Shown: positions 18,073-26,212 of the stretch, in pieces
Layout: the number at the start of each line of letters is the position of its first letter
How positions within the stretch are numbered: position 1 is the stretch's first letter
From: Candidatus Defluviilinea proxima
GTDB lineage: Bacteria > Chloroflexota > Anaerolineae > Anaerolineales > Villigracilaceae
Direction: 5' to 3'
NCBI GenBank assembly: GCA_016721115.1
Contig: JADKIW010000001.1
Location: 1,689,501-1,753,500 of the forward strand
Length of the DNA: 64,000 nucleotides
Made by a program: the position numbers and the translations under genes
Notes under the pieces: generated by a model
The model's database searches: none
Told to the model about the DNA's origin: nothing
Seen by the model: the letters and a program-made list of their open reading frames with translations, nothing else

Positions 18073-19308
18073 TTATCTACGGAGCCTTGCTTGCGAAAGA
18101 ATGGATTGATACACGGTGGCAGTCCCGCCTTTTACGCACGCATCGGACCCGTGTGCGGCACGCACTACTTTTACGGATTCGCGGTTCCACTGCAGAGCTC
18201 GTTTTTGAATCTCCTCATTGACAACAGGGAAAAGAAATTCAGATGCAATGCTCAAGATTCCTCCCAGCACTACGATCTCAGGATTCAGTGCATTGAGGAG
18301 CGATGCGATACCAATTCCTAGCGAATGTCCGATTTCCTCAAGGGAACGGATTGATACTTGGTCACCTGCCTGAGCCGCCTCGACGATCATTTTTACGGAT
18401 AGGCGTTCCCATTGTCCCTCCGTTTGCGCAACAAGAATGCTAGATTCCCCAGTCTGAACCGCATTGATGATCTTTTTATAAAGACTATTTTGGCTGACTT
18501 TCGTTTCCCAACAACCGTAGTTACCACAATTGCATAGCTCGCCATGTGGGTCCACTGTCATGTGACCGTATTCTGCCGCCATGCCACTGGCGCCGCGGCG
18601 TAATTTTCCATTGCTCAAGAAACCGCCGCCCAAACCTACATTTCCGCTCAAATAAAGAATTTCACTGTATTCTTGTGCCGCCCCAAAATAGTGCTCGCCT
18701 AACGCCGCCATGTTGGCCTCATTGTCAACAAAGATCGGCGCACCAAAAGATTCGTTTTCCAGCAATGTCAGTAGAGGAACATTGCGCCATTTTAGATTCG
18801 GCGCAAACAAGATATTCCCGGAGACATGATCCACCATACCCGGGATGCCAACTGCAATCCCTAACAATTTATCTGCTGAAGATTTACCTCGGTTGACAGC
18901 CTCATGTAATAATGCCATCACACGATCAAGAATTTCAGTTTGTGTAGTCCCCGGCTTGACGGGTTCTTTGATCTGCCAGATGGCCTTGGGAGCAAAATCT
19001 GTAACCAATACTTCCACAAAGCCTACGGCAATTTCACAACTGACGATATAACCAGCTTCTGGATTAAGAGTCAAAAGTGTAGCGGGGCGTCCTGTGCCAG
19101 AAGTTTGTGTTCCTAGCTCACGTACAAAACCTCGTTCGTTCAATTCATTGATCAAATCAGAGACAGTAGTTTTGTTGAGTTTTGTTTTTTGTGAGAGGCG
19201 AGCACGCGAGATGGGGGAGTCTGTCCACAAGGCATGCATAATGAGCGACAAATTGATTTGTCGTACTAGCGCCTGGTCGCCTGTTTGGTGAGTAGTTTGT
19301 TTTGGCAT
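18073..19308 (-). CDS. xylR: ROK-family xylose repressor XylR
   Basis: 411 residues from the ATG at 19308 (MPKQTTHQTGDQALVRQINL), chosen because AGGG lies at good spacing; a TTG at 19326 is an alternative. The N-terminal winged helix (about 15-75, ISRARLSQKTKLNKTTVSDL) is followed by an actin-like ROK sugar-binding/kinase-like fold (GIAVGIPGMVDH, VDNEANMAALGE, GNVGLGGGF) with the zinc motif CNCGNYGCWE. XylR proteins bind xyl operators and release them with xylose. The gene diverges from xylA, and between them lies an operator matching the classical XylR site, which makes the assignment strong. Confidence 0.93.
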   Translation of the reverse strand: MPKQTTHQTGDQALVRQINLSLIMHALWTDSPISRARLSQKTKLNKTTVSDLINELNERGFVRELGTQTSGTGRPATLLTLNPEAGYIVSCEIAVGFVEVLVTDFAPKAIWQIKEPVKPGTTQTEILDRVMALLHEAVNRGKSSADKLLGIAVGIPGMVDHVSGNILFAPNLKWRNVPLLTLLENESFGAPIFVDNEANMAALGEHYFGAAQEYSEILYLSGNVGLGGGFLSNGKLRRGASGMAAEYGHMTVDPHGELCNCGNYGCWETKVSQNSLYKKIINAVQTGESSILVAQTEGQWERLSVKMIVEAAQAGDQVSIRSLEEIGHSLGIGIASLLNALNPEIVVLGGILSIASEFLFPVVNEEIQKRALQWNRESVKVVRAAHGSDACVKGGTATVYQSILSQARLRR

Positions 19309-19319
19309 CAAGAAAACCC

Positions 19320-19348
19320 TTGACAATTATGACTGAATTGGATAAAAC
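19320..19348 (+). promoter_or_regulatory. xylA promoter
   Basis: TTGACA (19320-19325) and a weaker TAAAAC (19343-19348) are spaced by 17 bases, immediately upstream of the XylR operator, so the repressor would sit at the start site. Confidence 0.55.
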
Positions 19349-19352
19349 TGGC

Positions 19353-19377
19353 TTAGTTTGTTGTGGCAACAAACTAA
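19353..19377. promoter_or_regulatory. XylR operator
   Basis: The arms TTAGTTTGTTG and CAACAAACTAA form an 11-bp perfect inverted repeat around TGG. They match the XylR operator consensus known from Bacillus and relatives (TTAGTTTGTT...AACAAACTAA). The site lies between divergent xylR and xylA, so it can control both. Confidence 0.92.
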
Positions 19378-19378
19378 A

Positions 19379-19406
19379 ATTATAAAGAGTTTGTCCAATG
19401 TGTCAA
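19379..19406 (-). promoter_or_regulatory. xylR promoter with consensus boxes
   Basis: On the minus strand TTGACA (19406-19401) and TATAAT (19384-19379) are perfect hexamers with a 16-base spacer, running straight into the XylR operator. xylR is therefore probably autoregulated. Confidence 0.8.
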
Positions 19407-19459
19407 GCTTTCAATAAAGTACTTCTCACAACATCCCTTCATTCCTAGGAGAACCCCCA

Positions 19460-20626
19460 ATGTCAGACTACACACCCAAACCTGAAAACAAGTTCACCTT
19501 CGGTCTCTGGACCGTTGGCAATCGTGGTGCAGACCCGTTCGGCTACGCTGTACGGGAAGGTAAAACACCAGCAGAACTTGTCCATTTACTCGGCGAAGTT
19601 GGCGCTTACGGTGTCAATTTCCACGATAACGATTTGATCCCGATCGACGCTACACCCGCTGAACGCGACGCCATCCTGAAAGACTTCAAGAAGGCACTTG
19701 CCGATACAGGCGTTGTTGTGCCCATGGCAACCACCGACCTGTTCCGCGAACCGATCTTCAAAGATGGAGCTTTCACATCGAACGATTCCAAGGTCCGTGC
19801 GTATGCATTGCAGAAGACCATGAATGCCATTGACCTCGGTGTTGAGCTTGGCGCAAAGACCTACGTCTTCTGGGGCGGGCGTGAAGGTACCGAGTCTGAT
19901 GCTACCAAAGACCCGATCACTTCCATCAAGCGTTCCCGTGAAGCGATGAACTTCCTCTGCGAATATGTGAAGGATAAAAAGTACGATTTGAAATTCGCAC
20001 TTGAAGCCAAACCCAACGAACCTCGTGGCGATATTTACAACTCCACAACAGGCCACATGCTTGCATTTATTGCAACGCTCGATAACCCCGAAATGGTTGG
20101 TGTCAATCCTGAAGTAGCGCACGAACACATGGCAGGACTCAACTTTGTTCATGGTGTGGCGCAAGCAATTGAAGCGGGCAAATTGTTCCATATCGACCTG
20201 AACGATCAAGCTTTTGGCCGCTACGATCAGGACTTCCGCTTTGGCGCAGTCAACATCAAGAGCGCGTTCTTCCTCGTGAAAATGCTTGAAGACAACAAAT
20301 ACGACAACCCCCGCCACTTCGATGCCCATGCCTATCGCACGGAAGACTATGAAGGTGTGAAGGACTTTGCCCGTGGTTGTATCCGCAACTATTTGATCCT
20401 CAAGGAAAAAGCTGCCAAGTGGAATGCGGACAAGGAAATCCAAGCCATTGTTGCCGAGATCAATGCCAGTGATGGCTCAATGGATAAATACTTCGGCAAA
20501 TATTCCACCGATAAAGCCAATGCTCTCAAGGCCCAAACCTTCGATCGCAATGCGATTGCAGGACGTGGGTTGAAATATGAACGTCTTGACCAGTTGACAA
20601 TTGAAGTCTTGCTTGGAGTGAGATAA
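19460..20626 (+). CDS. xylA: Xylose isomerase, class I
   Basis: 388 residues, the length of the short class I (Actinobacteria/Thermus-like) enzymes. It converts D-xylose to D-xylulose in the cytoplasm. Visible signatures: KFTFGLWTVGNRGADPFG at the N-terminus, VNFHDNDLIP with catalytic H55, YVFWGGREGTE, FALEAKPNEPRGDIY with the metal-binding Glu, the LFHIDLNDQ metal site and HFDAHAYRTED. RBS TAGGAGAA precedes the ATG. Controlled by the XylR operator immediately upstream; a hairpin terminator follows. Confidence 0.97.
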   Translation: MSDYTPKPENKFTFGLWTVGNRGADPFGYAVREGKTPAELVHLLGEVGAYGVNFHDNDLIPIDATPAERDAILKDFKKALADTGVVVPMATTDLFREPIFKDGAFTSNDSKVRAYALQKTMNAIDLGVELGAKTYVFWGGREGTESDATKDPITSIKRSREAMNFLCEYVKDKKYDLKFALEAKPNEPRGDIYNSTTGHMLAFIATLDNPEMVGVNPEVAHEHMAGLNFVHGVAQAIEAGKLFHIDLNDQAFGRYDQDFRFGAVNIKSAFFLVKMLEDNKYDNPRHFDAHAYRTEDYEGVKDFARGCIRNYLILKEKAAKWNADKEIQAIVAEINASDGSMDKYFGKYSTDKANALKAQTFDRNAIAGRGLKYERLDQLTIEVLLGVR

Positions 20627-20636
20627 GTTATAGAAT

Positions 20637-20670
20637 AACGCAGGTTGGATCATCGGATCCAACCTGCGTT
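20637..20670. terminator. Terminator between convergent xylA and the regulator gene
   Basis: A 14-bp perfect stem (20637-20650 with 20657-20670, AACGCAGGTTGGAT arm) with a 6-base loop and a short T run lies just after xylA and just after the end of the minus-strand regulator. Confidence 0.85.
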
Positions 20671-20678
20671 TTGCAAGT

Positions 20679-21734
20679 TTATCTTAGTGCGTCTTCAACA
20701 ACTTCCCGCATGGAAGCCATATCAATATCCTTTTTATCTAAAAAGGCAACTACCCCGGCAGACATGGCTTGTTTGCGGAATTCACGGTCGGGATATGCGC
20801 TGATGATAAAGATACGTGTTTGAGGCGAGATGATGCGGAAACGACGCGCGCACAATATCCCATCTTCTTCTTCCAGAACAATATCAATAAAAGCAAGTTG
20901 AGGCTTGATCTGTTCTCCCAAACTCAGGGCCTCAGATGCGTTTTTGGCCTCATATAAAAGCGATGATGGATGGATTTTCCCGATTAATTGTTTGAGTTGT
21001 TGGCGGTATCGGGCATTGTCATCCACAAGCAGAACCGATAAGGACTGCTCAACTTGATAGGCATCTGTTTCAACCAATACTTCGTGCCCGCTAGATGCCA
21101 GGATTTCAGGATGTCGTAATGCGTAATGCATGGCTTTAAGTCTGTTGTCCACACCAAGTACGCGATATAAGGCAGTGAGGTGATTCTCAACAGTCTTAAC
21201 GCTCAAGTCTAAAGTTAAGGCAATCGTACGATTGTTGCTTCCCTCGGCAATGAGCTTTAGTAATTCTCTTTGCCTGCGGGTTAACCAAGGAGTATTTGTG
21301 GATGATGTGTGCGTTTTGTTGCGGTTTATCAACCTATCGATCAAACTGCTGGATATCCACTTTTTACCGTTTAAAACTCTTTGTGTCGCGAGTTGTAAGT
21401 CAGCCAGAGGCTGGTCTTTCATGTGGTAGCCGTTCGCACCAGCTTTGAGCAACCCCACCACATAGGATTCGTCGTCGTACGCACTGACAATGAGGATTTT
21501 TATATCTGGATATTCCAATTTGATTTTTTGAACCGCTGAGATGGGTTCAAAATCTGGCATGCTTGCATCCATGACAAGCAAATCAGGTTTGATGCGTGCC
21601 AGAGCTTCTGTTAATTCAATTCCATTCCCGACCTCACCTACAATCTCAAGGTCGGGCAACACTTCAAGGGCATTTCGTAGTCCAGCGCGGACCACGGTAT
21701 GGTCGTCAGCCAGCAGAACGCGAATGTTAGACAT
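20679..21734 (-). CDS. Response regulator with REC-LuxR HTH-REC architecture
   Basis: 351 residues. Residues 1-120 form a NarL-type receiver (LLADDH, phospho-acceptor D56 in VMDASMPDF). Residues about 148-210 are a LuxR helix-turn-helix (LTRRQRELLKLIAEGSNNRTIA, LSVKTVENHL). A second, complete receiver follows at about 232-351 (VLLVDDNARYRQQL, acceptor in AFIDIVLEEEDG). NarL regulators normally stop after the HTH, so the extra C-terminal receiver is unusual. The gene diverges from an ABC-ATPase/histidine-kinase fusion whose kinase half is the matching HisKA_3 type, so they are very likely partners. Targets probably include the adjacent sugar importer, which is inference. Confidence 0.88.
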   Translation of the reverse strand: MSNIRVLLADDHTVVRAGLRNALEVLPDLEIVGEVGNGIELTEALARIKPDLLVMDASMPDFEPISAVQKIKLEYPDIKILIVSAYDDESYVVGLLKAGANGYHMKDQPLADLQLATQRVLNGKKWISSSLIDRLINRNKTHTSSTNTPWLTRRQRELLKLIAEGSNNRTIALTLDLSVKTVENHLTALYRVLGVDNRLKAMHYALRHPEILASSGHEVLVETDAYQVEQSLSVLLVDDNARYRQQLKQLIGKIHPSSLLYEAKNASEALSLGEQIKPQLAFIDIVLEEEDGILCARRFRIISPQTRIFIISAYPDREFRKQAMSAGVVAFLDKKDIDMASMREVVEDALR

Positions 21735-21791
21735 ATTAATGATTATGCCGCAAGAGCTCTTAACTGACCAGTGTCTTTTGTGAGGTGTTTT

Positions 21792-23540
21792 ATGACAGGC
21801 CGCTATTTTAAGATGTTCAAAAAATCAGGATACAATGTACATATGGATGGTGATCTCTTACATGTTAAGAATTTGTCGAAGAATATTGACCGTCTGCCTG
21901 TATTGAATGATGTATCTTTTTCCCTGGCGAAAGGAGAGGTGATCGGTCTGGTTGGGCGTCAGGGTGCAGGAAAATCGGCCTTATTTGACCTCCTCAACGG
22001 GGCTACACTTCCCTCATCTGGAAATATCTATTTTGATGGGATGGATCGAAAATTTTCAAGCCGTATTCAAGCACAAAAGATGGGAATTGAAACGGTCTAT
22101 CAAACATCTGGTCTGGTGAACCGTTTTGATTTTTCCACCAGCCTTCCTATGAACATCGATTGGGGGTTCGGGGCCACCCGACAGACTTCGGGGCTGGTTG
22201 AGCATTTTAGCGTTACTGAAAATATTTTGTTGGGGCGGGAAATTGAAAAGTTTCCGGGGCTGGGGATTATTGATAAGGAACGTATGGATATCCTGGCTCG
22301 AAAATTGTTGAAGGAATTTAATCTCTCCCCAGATTTGGCTGAAGAAAAAGTAAATAACCTTTCCGATGAACAGCGACAGGTAATTGTATTGTTGCGTATC
22401 TTGAGCAAACCTTGCCGGTTGTTGCTATTGGATGACATTTACCCCATATTGAGTTTTCAACGGCAAAAGATATTACTGGACAAGATAAGACAACTGGCGT
22501 CTGAGGGAACAGCCATCATTGTTAGTAGCGATGATCTGAAGCATTTATTCGCGGTGACGGATAGGATTATTGTTTTGTATGAAGGCAGGTTGGTTGCGGA
22601 CCGACGAACCACAGAGACCACGCCTCGCGAAATTGTCGAGTTGATCGTAGGGTCATCTCGACAAGAGCAGGTTTCACCTTTGATCTGGGCGTTGGAAAGT
22701 TATCATTCTGCCCAAAGACAATCTGAAGAACTGCGAAGGACCCAAGCTTCTTTGAAGGAAAGTTTGGAAGCTCGTAACTCTTTGAATAAGCAATTGGTGG
22801 AACGCCTTGGCAATCAACTTGTGGCGTTAGATCAGTTGAACTCTGCTTTACAAGCTACGCAAAGACGCCTGATCACCGAACGCGAAGATGAACGTAAAGT
22901 CCTTGCGAGAGAATTGCATGATCAGGTAATTCAGGATCTACTGGGGATAAGTTACAACCTTGAGGAAATAGGGGACATGGAAAAATCTCAGGTACTAAAG
23001 CAAAACTTATCCGATATCCGTGGAGAAATTCGGAATTTAGTGGGGGAGTTGAGGCAAATGTGTAGTGACTTGCGGCCACCAACCATCGATCATCATGGTC
23101 TTTCTGCCGCTATCGATTCCTTTGTCCACGAGTGGTCTGATCGAAACAATATTGAGGTTCAGTTGGAAGTGGACCCGATGCTCGGACGCTTGCCCGAAAC
23201 CATTGAGCTATCCATTTTTCGCATTGTTCAAGAGGGATTGAATAATGTTCGAAAGCATGCGGCCGCTACCCATGTTAGATTGTCCCTGCAATGGACATCG
23301 TCGGCCAGCCTTTTGGTGCGTTTGGAAGATGATGGCTTAGGGTTATCTGTTCCAACTGATTTGGCGTCCTTGTCCGTTAACAAGCACTTTGGCTTGGTAG
23401 GGATTAGTGAGCGTGTGGCCCTTTTAGGAGGGGTCATGAATATAGAATCTTCCAAGGGAAATGGCACAATCATGCAGATCGAAATTCCCAGCCCTTACCC
23501 AATTACAATGGGACAACAGGAATCTCGATCAAGATATTAA
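21792..23540 (+). CDS. ABC-transporter ATPase fused to NarL-type histidine kinase
   Basis: I take ATG 21792 (SD GAGGTG five bases upstream); a GTG at 21771 and an ATG at 21843 are alternatives. Residues about 15-270 are a sugar-importer-type ABC ATPase: Walker A GRQGAGKSA, signature NNLSDEQRQ, Walker B LLLLDD. The Walker B Glu is Asp and the switch His is absent (IIVSSDDLKHL), so hydrolysis may be slow or lost. A coiled coil (about 285-360) leads to a HisKA_3 dimerisation domain with phospho-acceptor H376 (ARELHDQVIQD) and a HATPase_c domain (EGLNNVRKHA, DDGLGL). No membrane segment is present. It lies just upstream of the duplicated xylose-binding protein and XylG/XylH-like genes and may read transporter state. 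Domain calls are firm; the mechanism is inference. Confidence 0.88.
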   Translation: MTGRYFKMFKKSGYNVHMDGDLLHVKNLSKNIDRLPVLNDVSFSLAKGEVIGLVGRQGAGKSALFDLLNGATLPSSGNIYFDGMDRKFSSRIQAQKMGIETVYQTSGLVNRFDFSTSLPMNIDWGFGATRQTSGLVEHFSVTENILLGREIEKFPGLGIIDKERMDILARKLLKEFNLSPDLAEEKVNNLSDEQRQVIVLLRILSKPCRLLLLDDIYPILSFQRQKILLDKIRQLASEGTAIIVSSDDLKHLFAVTDRIIVLYEGRLVADRRTTETTPREIVELIVGSSRQEQVSPLIWALESYHSAQRQSEELRRTQASLKESLEARNSLNKQLVERLGNQLVALDQLNSALQATQRRLITEREDERKVLARELHDQVIQDLLGISYNLEEIGDMEKSQVLKQNLSDIRGEIRNLVGELRQMCSDLRPPTIDHHGLSAAIDSFVHEWSDRNNIEVQLEVDPMLGRLPETIELSIFRIVQEGLNNVRKHAAATHVRLSLQWTSSASLLVRLEDDGLGLSVPTDLASLSVNKHFGLVGISERVALLGGVMNIESSKGNGTIMQIEIPSPYPITMGQQESRSRY

Positions 23541-23947
23541 GGAACAGCTAAAAGATGAAAAAAAGAACAATAAGGGGGTTTCCCTTAATTGTTGGCTGGG
23601 GGGATGCCGTACTTAAAATAGGGGAAAACATATACAAAAAAGGGGTTTGGTACTAACACATCCTTAACCAAACCAATATACTATGTACCCATATGGATGA
23701 TTTTTTGCCAGATATCGTGTTTTGAACGTGTTTATACGATTTTGCAAAGAATGGAACAGACTGGTTAGCGCGAACTGCAGTGATATTTTGCGTGAAATGG
23801 CGATTAATTCAAACTTCATTTCATGTGATTTATAAAGTATTTGAAATCTTTGAGAATACTGGAGGTGGTACGTCGCAGATATATAAAACAGTTTCCCTTC
23901 GTTAGATGTTGATGTTCGATAAATAGTTCATAACAAGGAGTATAAGA
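23541..23947. other. 407-base intergenic region before the duplicated binding-protein gene
   Basis: No convincing gene is visible. Near the left end a weak hairpin (AATAAGGG/CCCTTAATT) may terminate the kinase transcript. An inverted repeat GGTTTGGT (23644-23651) / ACCAAACC (23667-23674) with a 15-base spacer could be a regulator site. The region is A+T-rich and ends with RBS AAGGAG before the ATG at 23948. It probably holds the promoter of the importer operon, but I cannot place clear -35/-10 boxes. Confidence 0.5.
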
Positions 23948-26107
23948 ATGAAATCCAAACGTGTCTTGATGACGATCTTTTCCCTGATCGTTATCGCATC
24001 CATGGCTTTGACCGCTTGTGGTTCTGGCGCCAGCGGCGGGAAGACCAAGATCGGTCTTTCCTTCTCTGACTTTGCAACGGAACGCTGGAAGAACGAAAGC
24101 GACCTCATGACCAAGTTGTTAGAAGAGAAGGGTTATGAAGTTGTTTCTGCGGAAGCCAATCATGATGTGAAATTGCAGAACGACCAGATCGACAACATGG
24201 TCAGCCAAGGCGTGAAGGGCTTGATCGTGGTAGCTGAAGATGGTGATGCCATTGTGACCTCGGTTGACAAAGCCGCAGACGCTGGCGTAAAGGTGATTGC
24301 GTACGATCGTTTGATCAAGACCTCCAAGATTGCGGCATACCTGTCCTTCGACAACGTCGAAGTGGGTCGCCAACAGGCTTTGGGTGTGATGACGGCTCTG
24401 GGACTTCCCGATAGCACCACCTGGACGAAGGATAATCCTGCCAAGGTAGTACAACTCGCTGGTTCCCCGACCGACAACAACGCAACATTGTTCACCAAGG
24501 GTCAGACCGAAGTGTTACAACCCTACGTAGACAGTGGCGTGATCACGATCGTTGCTCAGCAAGGTATTGATAACTGGGATCCTGCCAATGCGCTCAAGGT
24601 GATGGAAAACATCCTTTCCGCGCAAAACAATGCGATTGATGCAGTTGTGGCTTCGAATGACGGCACAGCACTCGGCGCATTGCAGGCGATGAAGGCTCAG
24701 GGATTGGCTGGCAGTGTACCGATATCTGGTCAGGATGCGACTGCTGATGGTAGCAACAGCATTGTGAAGGGTGAGTTGACAGTGTCCATTCTTAAGGACA
24801 TCCGCAACCTGTCCCCGCTGGCCATTGACGTGATGGACAAGCTGATCAAGGGTGAAGCTGTACCTGGTATGAAGAACTTCACACTCGCTGAATTGACTGT
24901 TGACCCGAGCAAGCAAGGCGAAGTGCCGTGCGTGTTCCTCGAAGTCCAGCAAGTGAACAAAGACAACGTCTATGAACTGGTAGTGAAGAGTGGCTTCCAG
25001 GCTTATGATGATGTCTATCGTGATATTCCTGAAGATCAGCGCCCCGCCAAACCCGGTGAAGCTGCTGCTCCTGCCCCCGCTCCTGCTGAAAAGGTAAAGA
25101 TCGGTCTTTCCTTCTCTGACTTTGCAACGGAACGCTGGAAGAACGAAAGCGACCTCATGACCAAGTTGTTAGAAGAGAAGGGTTATGAAGTTGTTTCTGC
25201 GGAAGCCAATCATGATGTGAAATTGCAGAACGACCAGATCGACAACATGGTCACCCAAGGCGTGAAGGGCTTGATCGTGATAGCTGAAGATGGTGATGCC
25301 ATTGTGACATCGGTAGACAAAGCCGCAGACGCTGGCGTAAAGGTGATTGCGTACGATCGTTTGATCAAGACCTCCAAGATTGCGGCATACCTGTCCTTCG
25401 ACAACGTCGAAGTAGGTCGCCAACAGGCTTTGGGTGTGATGACGGCTCTGGGACTTCCCGATAGCACCACCTGGACGAAGGATAATCCTGCCAAGGTAGT
25501 ACAACTCGCTGGTTCCCCGACCGACAACAACGCAACATTGTTCACCAAGGGTCAGACCGAAGTGTTACAACCCTACGTAGACAGTGGCGTGATCACGATC
25601 GTTGCTCAGCAAGGTGTTGATAACTGGGATCCTGCCAATGCGCTCAAGTTGATGGAAAACATCCTCGTTGCGCAAAACAATGCGATTGATGCAGTTGTGG
25701 CTTCGAATGACGGCACAGCACTCGGCGCATTGCAGGCGATGAAGGCTCAGGGATTGGCTGGCAGTGTACCGATATCTGGTCAGGATGCGACTGCTGATGG
25801 TAGCAACAGCATTGTGAAGGGTGAGTTGACAGTGTCCATTCTTAAGGACATCCGCAACCTGTCCCCGCTGGCCATTGACGTGATGGACAAGTTGATCAAG
25901 GGTGAAGCTGTAGATGGTATGAAGAACTTCACACTCGCTGAATTGACTGTTGACCCGAGCAAGCAAGGCGAAGTGCCGTGCGTGTTCCTCGAAGTCCAGC
26001 AAGTGAACAAAGACAACGTCTATGAACTGGTAGTGAAGAGTGGTTTCCAGGCTTATGATGATGTCTATCGTGATATTCCTGAAGATCAGCGTCCTGCTAA
26101 ACCTTAG
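23948..26107 (+). CDS. Xylose-type (CUT2) binding lipoprotein with two tandem binding domains
   Basis: 719 residues, about twice the normal XylF length. The signal peptide ends in LTAC (lipid on Cys24). Two nearly identical periplasmic-binding domains follow, residues about 34-368 and 384-718, joined by a GEAAAPAPAPAEK linker. Each has the family 1/XylF-like landmarks ERWKNESDLM, NDQIDNMV, GVKVIAYDRLI, YLSFDNVEVGRQQA, AGSPTDNNATLF and VVASNDGTALGALQAM. The protein copies differ at only five or six positions. Such proteins deliver xylose or a related aldopentose to a CUT2 permease; here one lipoprotein would carry two sites per anchor. It lies upstream of XylG- and XylH-like genes with an intergenic hairpin between. 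Family call is strong; xylose as ligand rests on domain likeness and neighbours. Confidence 0.92.
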   Translation: MKSKRVLMTIFSLIVIASMALTACGSGASGGKTKIGLSFSDFATERWKNESDLMTKLLEEKGYEVVSAEANHDVKLQNDQIDNMVSQGVKGLIVVAEDGDAIVTSVDKAADAGVKVIAYDRLIKTSKIAAYLSFDNVEVGRQQALGVMTALGLPDSTTWTKDNPAKVVQLAGSPTDNNATLFTKGQTEVLQPYVDSGVITIVAQQGIDNWDPANALKVMENILSAQNNAIDAVVASNDGTALGALQAMKAQGLAGSVPISGQDATADGSNSIVKGELTVSILKDIRNLSPLAIDVMDKLIKGEAVPGMKNFTLAELTVDPSKQGEVPCVFLEVQQVNKDNVYELVVKSGFQAYDDVYRDIPEDQRPAKPGEAAAPAPAPAEKVKIGLSFSDFATERWKNESDLMTKLLEEKGYEVVSAEANHDVKLQNDQIDNMVTQGVKGLIVIAEDGDAIVTSVDKAADAGVKVIAYDRLIKTSKIAAYLSFDNVEVGRQQALGVMTALGLPDSTTWTKDNPAKVVQLAGSPTDNNATLFTKGQTEVLQPYVDSGVITIVAQQGVDNWDPANALKLMENILVAQNNAIDAVVASNDGTALGALQAMKAQGLAGSVPISGQDATADGSNSIVKGELTVSILKDIRNLSPLAIDVMDKLIKGEAVDGMKNFTLAELTVDPSKQGEVPCVFLEVQQVNKDNVYELVVKSGFQAYDDVYRDIPEDQRPAKP
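24047..25052 (+). repeat. Tandem in-frame gene-internal repeat, copy 1
   Basis: This 1,006-base segment recurs at 25097-26102 with an exact 1,050-base offset. By line-by-line reading I count about 18 mismatches, i.e. about 98% identity, clustered in a few codons and at the very 3' end. Confidence 0.95.
25097..26102 (+). repeat. Tandem in-frame gene-internal repeat, copy 2
   Basis: Second copy of the binding-domain segment at 24047-25052. It begins right after the Ala/Pro linker codons. It differs from copy 1 mainly at SQG/TQG, VVAE/VIAE, GIDN/GVDN, ENILSA/ENILVA and VPGMK/VDGMK. Confidence 0.95.
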
Positions 26108-26130
26108 TAAGATCTGAAAATTGTTCGACC

Positions 26131-26160
26131 TCCCGGCCATCAGACATCTGATGGCCGGGA
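26131..26160 (+). other. Hairpin between binding-protein and ATPase genes
   Basis: A perfect 14-bp stem (26131-26144 with 26147-26160, TCCCGGCCATCAGA arm) follows the binding-protein stop with no strong T run. Like the hairpin at 10171 it probably gives more binding protein than membrane components. Confidence 0.75.
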
Positions 26161-26212
26161 ATTTCGAATATAATCAAGTATGCTTTAAGAATTTGGATCG
26201 CAGGAGCATAAA

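Noticed and set aside
24047..26102. Assembly artefact explaining the tandem copies
   Set aside because: About 18 mismatches spread through the copies, an in-frame junction and a distinct Ala/Pro linker argue for a real duplication; long reads would settle it.
24119..26140. Long open frames on the minus strand opposite the binding-protein gene, appearing in duplicate
   Set aside because: They are mirror frames of the tandem repeat, show no protein-family likeness, and the plus-strand protein is clearly real.
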